From positions 310,001 through 374,000 of the forward strand of contig PCBI01000005.1 in assembly GCA_002730875.1 (NCBI GenBank): a DNA stretch of 64,000 nt, written 5' to 3'. A program made the position numbers and the translations under genes. Of this stretch, positions 39,579 through 47,934 are shown piece by piece. The notes under the pieces are model-generated. The model saw only the letters and a program-made list of their open reading frames with translations. It was not told the DNA's origin and did not search any database. The stretch is from Spirochaetaceae bacterium (GTDB taxonomy: Bacteria > Spirochaetota > Leptospiria > Leptospirales > Leptonemataceae). Each line of letters begins with the position of its first letter. The first letter of the stretch is position 1.

Positions 39579-40277
39579 GTGAAGCAGAGCAAAGCACCAG
39601 TCCTTTCCTATCAGGAGTTTCTCTCTGAGCAGCATGTATCTCTTGAATCCTTCTGCGAAGAGCTGGTTGGCAGCAATCGCACGCGAATTCAGATAAAGAA
39701 TGAAAAGCGTGCGACTCAGAACATGCTTCGAATTGTAAAGGCGGTAATGACTCTGAGTCAGAGGAAAGGATTCCAGGGTATGAGTTTGCGGGATCTCAGC
39801 CAGAAGACCGAACTTAGCATGGGCGCACTGTACAATTATTTCAGCAGCAAGGAAGAGTTGTTCGAAATGGTTTATCTGCAGGGACGTCAATCGGTACAAC
39901 GAGTGATGCAGAACAATGCCAGGGATTCGGATCCGGAAACCAGGCTAAACCGATCCATTTGTGCGCATCTGTATATGAGCGAAGTTTTACCCCAGATGTT
40001 TTCATTTTTCTTTATGGAGGCCCGTAACCTGCCCCGTAGAAGTCAGAAGAATATCATCGATCTGGAAAAGGTTACCGAAGGCTTTTTCGAACAGATCCTG
40101 CAGGATGGAATCAAAGAAAAACGATTTCGAATACAGCAACCGGCTCTACTTTCCGGGGCAATCAAGGCGCTTCTTCAGGACTGGTATTTGAAGCGATACA
40201 AGTTCTCCGGGAAAAAAATCTCGGTAGAACAATACGCAGCATTCGTCATCGATCTGGTTTCCAGAAGCCTGGAATAG
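39579..40277 (+). CDS. TetR family transcriptional regulator
   Basis: A 232-residue regulator starting at GTG 39579. Unusually it has about 45 extra residues before the TetR N-terminal HTH, which begins near residue 47 (helices with FQGMSLRDLSQKTELSMGALYNYFSSKEEL). The rest is a helical ligand-binding domain. TetR proteins of this kind usually repress neighbouring catabolic genes until a CoA thioester or fatty acid binds. A start further in, near the HTH, cannot be excluded, since the ribosome site is weak. Confidence 0.85.
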   Translation: MKQSKAPVLSYQEFLSEQHVSLESFCEELVGSNRTRIQIKNEKRATQNMLRIVKAVMTLSQRKGFQGMSLRDLSQKTELSMGALYNYFSSKEELFEMVYLQGRQSVQRVMQNNARDSDPETRLNRSICAHLYMSEVLPQMFSFFFMEARNLPRRSQKNIIDLEKVTEGFFEQILQDGIKEKRFRIQQPALLSGAIKALLQDWYLKRYKFSGKKISVEQYAAFVIDLVSRSLE

Positions 40278-40385
40278 AAGCAAGAACCGTTTCCCAATCG
40301 TTCCCCTGTTTCTAAACCCTAACCCTGTGTCTTCCTATACGTTCCGCCCGCGGCCCGACAAATCCGGAACGTATGAACAGCACAG

Positions 40386-40592
40386 AACCATCCAGAGCTA
40401 TCGGAACGCAATGCCATTGGCGGTATTGCGATGCAGACCCAGTTGGACCAACCAGGCCGGATACGATGCACAACGGAAAACCGGGTCGCATTGCCGCAGG
40501 ATTTCTACTGAACGCTTTGATCATTGCCATGGGCGGATTCACCATTAACAGTGCAGCTATCGCCACCGCCGAGCAAACGGCGATGTCAGAAA
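40386..40592 (+). pseudogene. remnant of a cation/Ca2+ antiporter gene
   Basis: Two pieces of the antiporter encoded at 43600-44619 are recognisable. In one frame (40386-40439) the codons read NHPELSERNAIGGIAMQT, matching the alpha-1 repeat of the intact protein (NHPELAVSNAIGGIAMQT). After a loss of about 85 codons, another frame continues with HNGKPGRIAAGFLLNALIIAMGG and ends at AEQTAMSE, matching the start of the second half. Homology stops at about 40592, eleven bases from the end of the convergent Asp-box gene. The intact copy lies 3 kb downstream. Confidence 0.8.
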
Positions 40593-40602
40593 TGGAAGGG
40601 TC

Positions 40603-41754
40603 TCAAGGAAAAAAGCAACCGGTCCCCAGAGTACCACTGCTGAGCTTCAGGGTAGAATTCGCCACGTCTTCATAGGCAACGTACATTCCTGGACCACTCA
40701 CACCTATGCCCGGATTCGGCCCCAACCCGAGGCCGGTATCCAGAATTCGGGACTGCCAGGTCAATCCCTGGTCCAGGGATCTCGCAGTCTTCAAAATCGA
40801 ATTAGTGGAATCCCTGTGAGCTACGTATAGCCCGTGACCATCCGTGGTCATCTTGCTTTCATTTCCTACGTTGGCCGAATCATCTATTACGCTCAATGTC
40901 CAGCTATCACCCAGATCATCGGACCTTGCCAGTCGAAAGCGTGCATTCGTTGTATCGTAATAGGAAATGAATAATGAGTTCCCCAGCAACACCAGCGAAG
41001 GGTAGCTACCCACGTTTCCCGTGGATTCAACAATGAAGCTTTCCCAGCTTTGCCCGCCGTTCAGACTTCGGGTGAATATCAGGTCAGAAGCACCTGTGTC
41101 TTTGTGGGCCACGAACAGCCGGTCCCCGCTTACAGCTATTGATGGCTCGGAACCCCGATTCGTGTCGGGGTCAGCCAGGGTCCTGGTCCATGAACTGCCC
41201 CTATCATCCGACCGGGCAATACGAAGCCCATCTCGATCATACGCGATCCATACTTCGCCCGCCACGGCCATAGAGCTTCTTAAAAGTGTGAACTGGGCTG
41301 GATCGTTCGCAATGCTTGTGTTCCAGGTGAGCCCGGAATCCGAAGAATAGGAAAATCGAATATCGGAGACATCGCTATCGAAATGAGAAATAAAGACCTC
41401 GTCGCCTCTGGAGACGATGGTTGAGTAAGAGCCCAAATCGGTGCCGGTTTCAACATCCGTACGATACCAGGTGCTTCCTCCGTCATTGGAGCGAGCAAAA
41501 CGCAGAGCGGTGGTGCTCCCTGTATCTGACCTGTGGGCAATGTTGATCCGCTGGCAATCCACGTACAGGGATGATGTTTCCGCCACTTCATAACCAGGAG
41601 CATCTACTACTTGATTCAGGCAAGGAGGCCGATTCTGACAGGTAGATACCCAGACAATGGCAGGTAGAGCCCTTTCGATGCAGTTAAGGTCATCTGAACG
41701 GCATTCCATGGAAGGGTAGCCGCAATATGACGTCATGCACAAAACCATTGCCAT
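40603..41754 (-). CDS. Asp-box (BNR-like) repeat lipoprotein
   Basis: A 383-residue protein from the ATG at 41754 (AAGG five bases upstream), although the frame extends to 41826. The start looks like a relaxed spirochaetal lipoprotein signal ending TSYC. The rest consists of about six to seven repeats of ~48 residues, each with an Asp-box-like S-x-D-x-G-x-(S/T)-W pattern preceded by LRFARS- or similar strands, as in sialidase-type beta-propellers. No sialidase Arg triad was recognised. It is probably surface-exposed and of unknown ligand. A paralogue is encoded in the opposite direction at 42180. Confidence 0.8.
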   Translation of the reverse strand: MAMVLCMTSYCGYPSMECRSDDLNCIERALPAIVWVSTCQNRPPCLNQVVDAPGYEVAETSSLYVDCQRINIAHRSDTGSTTALRFARSNDGGSTWYRTDVETGTDLGSYSTIVSRGDEVFISHFDSDVSDIRFSYSSDSGLTWNTSIANDPAQFTLLRSSMAVAGEVWIAYDRDGLRIARSDDRGSSWTRTLADPDTNRGSEPSIAVSGDRLFVAHKDTGASDLIFTRSLNGGQSWESFIVESTGNVGSYPSLVLLGNSLFISYYDTTNARFRLARSDDLGDSWTLSVIDDSANVGNESKMTTDGHGLYVAHRDSTNSILKTARSLDQGLTWQSRILDTGLGLGPNPGIGVSGPGMYVAYEDVANSTLKLSSGTLGTGCFFP

Positions 41755-42179
41755 GACTACCTTACAGAAACGATCTGCGGATCGCGCCAATGTTCCACAA
41801 GCTACCGAGGCCATACCCGGAATCATATCCGGGTACTTTCGTCAGTCAACATAAAAGCACGCCCTGGATCCAATCCAACACGGCATTCTACGATGTAACC
41901 GTTCTGCTCCAGCGCTTTCCAGCACGCCACCGCCCACAAGTATTTCCGCATAGAAGCCAGGAAAAGATACACTCCACGCTGGAGCGGGACAAGGTCTGAC
42001 TCATTGGCGGCAGCAAGTCCGCGCAATCCCTGCAGGATCCTTTCGAGTCCGAAACCAGTGAGGATCATAACCTCCCGTCCACTGAATTGCTTGCAGTTTT
42101 TTCCACCGTTTTGCGTTTAGATGCATGATTGCTGGTCAGGGTTTCATGTTCCCCGATTTCAACGCCAGGTGGGCATGCC
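41755..42179. other. intergenic region between divergent Asp-box genes
   Basis: About 425 bases that should hold both promoters. An 81-codon frame on the minus strand (41823-42068) preceded by GGGAGG lies here, but the two-base spacing and lack of any recognisable feature make it unconvincing. No other structure seen. Confidence 0.4.
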
Positions 42180-43358
42180 ATGTCTGAATCTCTCATTAGT
42201 AGATGGGCTACCGTCTGTCTTGCGACTTCGCTGCTCGCGCACTGCGCAGCTCATCCTCTGTTTCATCTGCAGCCTGTTTCCGATGAAGATGCATTGCTGC
42301 TCCTTCTGGGAGCTTTGATCGGTGGAGCCGATTCCAGGAGGTGCCCGGATCGAGGGCCATTCTACGGCACGAAAATCGTCGATTCCCAGGATCAGACAGG
42401 CCGAGTCACTTCTCTGGATCTAATCGACTGTTTTCGGATAGGAATCTCCTACGAGCATACAACAGATAGCGCTCTGAGATTCGCCTATTCGGACGATGGG
42501 GGCAGCACTTTCGCCCTGAGCACTCTGGACAATACGGCCACGGTGGCTCAGTCCACTGAACTGGCCATGCAGGACGATAATGTATATATCGCCTATCGAG
42601 ACACTACAAACTCAGCACTAAAAATTGCCCGCTCCACGGACCGTGGCCAGAGCTTCTCACTGAGCTCCCTGGATTCTCCGGCCGGACTGGCGCCCGCCAT
42701 GACGGTAGATGGGAACAATGTATTCATCGCAAGCTCCAGCGATGAACTGCGACTGGCCCGTTCTTTCGATTCAGGACAGAGTTTCCTTCATACGACCATT
42801 GATCCCAACGGAAGGGAACCTTCGCTGCTTCTGACAGGAAATACTATCCACCTGGCTTTCTACGATTTTGTGGACTCTTCTCTTCGGTTCGGAGTATCCA
42901 CGGATGGAGGAGACAGCTTTAGCTTTCAGACCGTCGATAATGATGCGGACGTTGGTCGTGAGCCATGTCTGGCCGTGCAGGGCAGTAACATACACATTGG
43001 CTACCACGATTTTACAAACAGAAACTTGAAGTACGCATTATCGCAGGATGGCTGCGCCTCATTTAGCGTGCAGACTCTGGACTCTTCCGGCTTCACCGGT
43101 ACGTCTTGCTCCATTCAACTGGAAGGCAACAATGTGTACATTGCCTATCATGCTTTCAGCGCATCCAATGCGCGAATGGCTGTTTCCTATGATGGAGGAC
43201 TGAATTTCCAGATCATCGAGATCGAAACGCCGGACAATGACGGTTACTTCACCTCGCTTGCGGTCTCCGAAGGCACTGCCTACATTTCGCACTGGGACGA
43301 AACAGGAAAGGATCTAAGGTTCAGCAAGTCACAAACGGGCATTCTTGCATTCGATTAG
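42180..43358 (+). CDS. Asp-box (BNR-like) repeat lipoprotein
   Basis: A 392-residue protein starting at ATG 42180 with AGGTGG upstream. The N-terminus is a lipoprotein signal (TSLLAHCAA, Cys at about 22). The mature part has about seven repeats of ~45-48 residues with LRFAYSDDGGSTF-like Asp-box strands and repeated FSLSSLD-type segments, similar in plan to the minus-strand gene at 40603-41754 but with different repeat consensus (Phe in place of the last Trp). Probably a secreted or outer-membrane beta-propeller. The intact antiporter gene follows 240 bases downstream. Confidence 0.82.
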   Translation: MSESLISRWATVCLATSLLAHCAAHPLFHLQPVSDEDALLLLLGALIGGADSRRCPDRGPFYGTKIVDSQDQTGRVTSLDLIDCFRIGISYEHTTDSALRFAYSDDGGSTFALSTLDNTATVAQSTELAMQDDNVYIAYRDTTNSALKIARSTDRGQSFSLSSLDSPAGLAPAMTVDGNNVFIASSSDELRLARSFDSGQSFLHTTIDPNGREPSLLLTGNTIHLAFYDFVDSSLRFGVSTDGGDSFSFQTVDNDADVGREPCLAVQGSNIHIGYHDFTNRNLKYALSQDGCASFSVQTLDSSGFTGTSCSIQLEGNNVYIAYHAFSASNARMAVSYDGGLNFQIIEIETPDNDGYFTSLAVSEGTAYISHWDETGKDLRFSKSQTGILAFD

Positions 43359-43599
43359 CCGCAATACGGCATTTGAGCAGCCCGCTGAAGTGGCGCCGAG
43401 ATTGCCGGCAGGTTATTTGGCGTAGCAGAAAGGTTCAAGTTATGCAGCACTCGGTCTCAGCCGCTTTGGTAAGCAGATGATCGATGGTCGAAAGGCTTAA
43501 GAATTCTTAATTTTACCGGGTGCAGTCTTGTACCGATAAAGATTCGCTGCTGATCCCTTTTCCCGAACCGGGCAACTTCCCGGAGGTTACCATAAACAA

Positions 43600-44619
43600 A
43601 TGACGTTAATCGAAGGCCTGGCACTCTTTTGCGTCTGCACCGTTATTATTGGTGTCTGCGGAACCTTTCTCACCCGTCAGGCGGATCAGTTGGCCGATTT
43701 GACCGGCCTGGGCGAAGCGTTGATGGGAGCCATATTCCTGGGAGCGGTGACGTCGCTTTCCGGTATTACCGCTTCGGTTAGCGCGGCCATATCGAATCAT
43801 CCTGAGCTGGCCGTCAGCAATGCCATTGGTGGCATCGCCATGCAGACTTGCTTTCTCGCGGTAGCCGATATCTTTTATAGAAAGGGAAACCTGGAGCATG
43901 CTTCGGCCTCGTTTACAAATCTGATGCAGGCTGTCTTTCTCATCGGAATGCTCGCTTTTGTTGCTTTCGTCTCTTATGGCCCGGACTACGGCATTGCGGG
44001 CCTTCATCCGGCCACGGTCATTCTTCCAGTAATCTATGTTCTGGGACAAAGACTAATCAGCAAGGCCGGCAAACGGCCGATGTGGAATCCTGTTCAGACC
44101 GGGCAAACCCAACCGGACAATCCCGATATCGACACACTGAACAACGGCAAGCTGAGCCGGATTGTTGCTGCCTTCGCGCTAAACGCTCTAATCATTGGTC
44201 TGGCCGGATACGCGATTACCAGGTCGGCGGTAGTTATCGCACAGGAGACTCCCATGTCTGAAAGCATCATGGGAGCGGCTTTTACTTCTCTGGCCACTTC
44301 GTTACCCGAACTGGTTGTGGCGATCGCGGCGGTACGTCAACGAGCTCTCACCCTGGCAGTCAGCAACATCATTGGGGGCAATACGTTCGATGTGCTCTTT
44401 CTCGTTTTTGCTGATATAGCATACAGTCCTGGTTCCCTTTTTCATACATTTACTTCAGGCCACTATTTGATGTTGATGTTAACGATCCTTCTTACCGGCG
44501 TCCTTCTCATGGGTCTTCTACACAGACAGAAGGAGGGTATGGGCGGAGTCGGTTGGGAAAGCGTAACTATGCTGGCGCTGTTCGGGCTCGGATACGGAGT
44601 GTTGTTCTACATCGATTGA
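43600..44619 (+). CDS. sodium/calcium exchanger family antiporter
   Basis: A 339-residue membrane protein of the Ca2+:cation antiporter (CaCA) superfamily with about ten to eleven helices. Both alpha repeats are visible: GAVTSLSGITASVSAAISNHPEL followed by NAIGGIAMQT, and TSLATSLPELVVAI followed by NIIGGNTFD. In the first repeat the usual acidic residue of the TSLPE motif is absent (TSLSG), so ion specificity may differ. GGAGG occurs at 43579-43583 but with a long spacing to the ATG. A decayed copy lies at 40386. Confidence 0.9.
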   Translation: MTLIEGLALFCVCTVIIGVCGTFLTRQADQLADLTGLGEALMGAIFLGAVTSLSGITASVSAAISNHPELAVSNAIGGIAMQTCFLAVADIFYRKGNLEHASASFTNLMQAVFLIGMLAFVAFVSYGPDYGIAGLHPATVILPVIYVLGQRLISKAGKRPMWNPVQTGQTQPDNPDIDTLNNGKLSRIVAAFALNALIIGLAGYAITRSAVVIAQETPMSESIMGAAFTSLATSLPELVVAIAAVRQRALTLAVSNIIGGNTFDVLFLVFADIAYSPGSLFHTFTSGHYLMLMLTILLTGVLLMGLLHRQKEGMGGVGWESVTMLALFGLGYGVLFYID

Positions 44620-44768
44620 TCAACCGGAAGTCGCTTCTTCCACAATCGGCCTGGACTTCCGCAGATACCATAAGCTAGAACAAACCAGATCGCTCTTTGG
44701 GGCCTGAAATGCAACTTGATGGTGGCCCGTCAGATTACGCTCTCGAATACGGCCCGGTACTTTAATAC

Positions 44769-46413
44769 TCAAAGTCCCACTGCTCGACGAAAAGCTTCCG
44801 GCGAAGACCGATCTGCCTCGGAAATTCGCCGAAGCGTTATCTTGCCCACATCCAGGCAATCGTTCGGTCCGCTATCCACAGGAAGGATGGCCGGCGCTGA
44901 AGCTCCGGCTTTGTCGCCGGATACAACAAGAACGCGAAACCGTTCGCCTCGGGGAAACGTCTTTTCGAATTGTTCCTTTTCGAACCAGCTGGAATTCTGG
45001 ATGAACTTCTCGGTTGCTATGATCGACACCATATAGATCTCATCGCTATCCACCTCCCCGGTAACGCAGGAAAGGTCCTTTCGCGGAGCATCAAGATTCC
45101 AGAAACCCAGATCATCGATGGCCGCATAGGCAACCGACTTACTTGCTGGATCGGCCTCAAAAAAGGCCCGGTACTCCGGGTCCGGTTCGCGAAAATATGT
45201 GGCGAGCAGGACTACTTCTGTAGGCTCGGTAACGGGCTGCAGCGGATCCATTTTGATCGCTCCCACGAACTCGTCTATCAGGTATTCGCGAAAGCGAAGC
45301 GGAGAGTGTACTCGTGCGAGTTGTTTTTTACTGTAACACTCCCGATCGAGCGAATCGTTATAAAAGGGCAGAATGCCCGAATCGGGCTCATCAGTGGGCG
45401 TATCCATCAACGCCAGAGGCAAGTCTCCACTGGTGCTTGTTCCGTATTTCCAATAACTGAGGGTAACGATAGACAAATAACAGCCTTCCGGAGGATCTCG
45501 GTCCGGCCAATACTGGCTTTGGCTCAACGGGTATCTTCGATATACTCGATACTTCTTATAGTAATCTCCTGGATCTATGGATTTAAACGAAAGAGGCTCA
45601 TGGCGAACCACTGGTCTGGACGAATCCCCTTCCAGAACGATTATACGGGTCTCATGACGAGCAATCCCCACCTTTACGGCAAACCGTTTGCCATGAGGGA
45701 TGTACAACTCCAGGGCATCGCGATTGTATTTGTACATGGTGAAGTTCCTTGTGTTCGGCGGAACTGCGACCATGGCCACAGGGTGTCGCATCTTTTCGCC
45801 CGTGTCCGGAATCAGCGGGATGCGAAACAGGGTGCCGGACTCCACCGGGGGCCTTCCGTGTTGCTTCCAGCCCTCCGGACCAAAGCGATAAATCCCCGAG
45901 CCGCTTCCCCGAGTCTTATCCCCTACTTCCAGGGAAAGGGCCTTGCCGTCCTTTAGCTGAACCGGGCTGTCTCCACAGCGGATATCCAGACGAAACATGC
46001 CGGATGACTCGAGAATAACTTCTGGTTCGTTCGCCGCCGGAAGAACTGCCTGGCGCGAACCGAGTGGCAGATATGTTCTCTTTGAACTCGATAAAGAACT
46101 TCGGTTCCGGATCAGACCGCCACGCCTGGTCTGCTTCCGGCTCGGACTCGGTGACATCTGCCGATTCCTGGCGCTCCCTGTCTTCCGGACCCGGCCGTTC
46201 CTCCGGTGTAGTAGTCTAGTCGTTCAGCTGGTTTTCTGAACTCCTGGACGATTCGTCGGTCGTATGATTGGATTGCTGCGGGTCAGCAGGTCGAAGGTTT
46301 CCCAGGCATTGGGCCTGGCCCAGCCCCAATACCACGAAAAAAGTCAGTCTAATACAGTGTATACAAATCACCAAGAGGTTCTGTCTATTTCGCTCTGGAA
46401 CGCTGTGAAACAT
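44769..46413 (-). pseudogene. disrupted secreted protein gene, paralogue of the left-edge gene
   Basis: The longest frame (44769-46157) encodes 462 residues, but its first ~50 residues look unlike a protein start. The upstream minus-strand frame beginning near 46413 encodes a signal-like N-terminus (hydrophobic core, then LGQAQC), a Ser/Asn/Gln-rich linker, a single TAG at 46216-46218, and then, in the same frame, an acidic linker and FFIEFKENISATR. Within about 46030-46100 the natural reading switches to the frame of the long ORF (GSRQAVLP, then EVILESS). So a nonsense codon plus a frameshift seem to separate the export signal from the body. The body's C-terminal part resembles the left-edge protein (GFWN, ER-blocks). 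Sequencing error is an alternative for the frameshift. Confidence 0.6.
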
Positions 46414-46462
46414 ATCTTTTTTCCCTCCCGGCCTTATACCGTTCGCCATATTTGCCTGACCT

Positions 46463-46486
46463 GAAAAAAAAGGGGCCTGAGGCCCC
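46463..46486 (-). terminator. intrinsic terminator, minus strand
   Basis: GGGGCC-TCA-GGCCCC on the minus strand (46472-46486) is a perfect six-pair hairpin followed by eight T (46464-46471). It ends the transcript of the outer-membrane protein gene, 150 bases beyond its stop, and lies before the disrupted gene. Confidence 0.88.
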
Positions 46487-46634
46487 GAGTGCTTCCTGAA
46501 GAAAACTGATGACCCGCATTCGCTCCAGACCCCCTTTGTTTAACCAATCGATCTGGAAACGCATCAGACCTTCGCCGCCGTAGTGGGGATACGTCACCAT
46601 GGTCGTTTACTGCCTCTGGTAGGCCCCTTACGGA

Positions 46635-47720
46635 TCAAAACCTGGCCTGAAACTCCAGACCAATCGTGCTTAGCTTATCCTTCTGCGAATAGAAGGGACC
46701 GCTGGCCGGGTTCTCGATTGTCACGATGCCGCCGGCCTTAACGCTTCCGCTGGTAGGGGTGTAAAAGCGATTGGTGACGCCGTAATGGAGATTGATGGCC
46801 ATTCCTTCGCTTAGCAGATAGGCCATACCAAGATGAAACCGGCTTGTACGAATATCGCCATCCGTGGAGTACTCGGTACTGGTTTCGAACGGAAAGCTAC
46901 TGGTTCCCAGGGTTAATACTGAGAAATTTGTGAAGATTGCATTGCTTTGCCCTTTGCCCGCCCCGAAAGAGGCGCCGGCTTCCAGTTCAAATCGCTCGCC
47001 TATCTTCTTGCGATAGACCAATCCCAGATGGATATCACCCGTTGTGATGTTGTGCTCGGTACTGCCGAACGAATTGATCTGGCTTGTACTGGAGCTGGTT
47101 ATGGAGCCCATAGTGCCGGAATCGATGCGAATCGTGCCGGTATTGTATTGATCTGCAAAGAATTCGTCTCGGGCCAGTTGGAGCCCCAGAACGAATCCCA
47201 GGTCACTGAGCAGGCTCGGACTTCCGCGAAACGGATAGAATTCATGATCGTATCCAAATTCGTAGTGCTTTAGCTCTGCGCTCTGGAAGATACTGAACTG
47301 ATTCGCGTTGCTGATGGAGACAATATTAAATGTCTGTGAATTGAGATACTGTAATCCGGAAGTGTCCAGACCGGTCGGTTTTGATCCGCCAAATCCAAGG
47401 TTAATGGTCCCCCGGTTGGACTCGCCGGCGAAAACGAACAATAGCTCGGCAAATGGCATTTTCTGCCTGGCATTTCCATAGTCGAAGTAGTCGGCTGGAT
47501 TGGCCAGTAGACTGCCAGTAAAGAGCGCCGAGTTCTGAAGACCGATTTGACGCAGTTTGTCCAGTTCATTAAAAACTGCGGGCTCCCACAATGCCTGGCT
47601 GATCCGGATTCCAAACCAGGAATTTCGCTCGTTTGCCGGGGTTTCCGCCTGAACGATTACTGTGCAGGCCAGAAAAACTGCGGCCAGGGCTGCTTTGGCC
47701 ATTATAGATTTGAGTTTCAT
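46635..47720 (-). CDS. outer membrane beta-barrel protein
   Basis: A 361-residue protein starting at ATG 47720 with GGAG six bases upstream. A signal peptide covers about residues 1-23 (ending VQA). The mature part has alternating hydrophobic/hydrophilic beta strands with frequent aromatic ends, and the last residues (IGLEFQARF) show the C-terminal Phe signature of beta-barrel proteins recognised by the BAM complex. No specific family is recognised. Probably an outer-membrane channel or structural protein. The frame extends upstream to 47846 but without a start that fits. Confidence 0.75.
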   Translation of the reverse strand: MKLKSIMAKAALAAVFLACTVIVQAETPANERNSWFGIRISQALWEPAVFNELDKLRQIGLQNSALFTGSLLANPADYFDYGNARQKMPFAELLFVFAGESNRGTINLGFGGSKPTGLDTSGLQYLNSQTFNIVSISNANQFSIFQSAELKHYEFGYDHEFYPFRGSPSLLSDLGFVLGLQLARDEFFADQYNTGTIRIDSGTMGSITSSSTSQINSFGSTEHNITTGDIHLGLVYRKKIGERFELEAGASFGAGKGQSNAIFTNFSVLTLGTSSFPFETSTEYSTDGDIRTSRFHLGMAYLLSEGMAINLHYGVTNRFYTPTSGSVKAGGIVTIENPASGPFYSQKDKLSTIGLEFQARF

Positions 47721-47934
47721 CCTATGCTCCTGAGCCGCCCACAGGGGGCTGGCATTGCAGTAGATTCTAGACCAGAAGCATCGGCGGGTCGTCCACCTGG
47801 GCCCATTTAGACCCGACTCATTCCGAAAAACATAAAATTCCGGCAACCGGGTGTTCTGTAACCGTCAAAGTTAATGACCCGATGTCACACTTAGTGCATC
47901 ATCGCGAATCCTATATTTTGGTGGGACCCGACCC

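Noticed and set aside
41823-42068. 81-codon minus-strand frame with GGGAGG upstream, its stop overlapping an in-frame ATG of the Asp-box gene
   Set aside because: Spacing of only two bases to the start, no recognisable protein feature, and the downstream gene has a better start at 41754.
46385-46600. 71-codon minus-strand frame after the outer membrane protein gene
   Set aside because: It runs straight through the intrinsic terminator at 46463-46486 and has no supporting feature.
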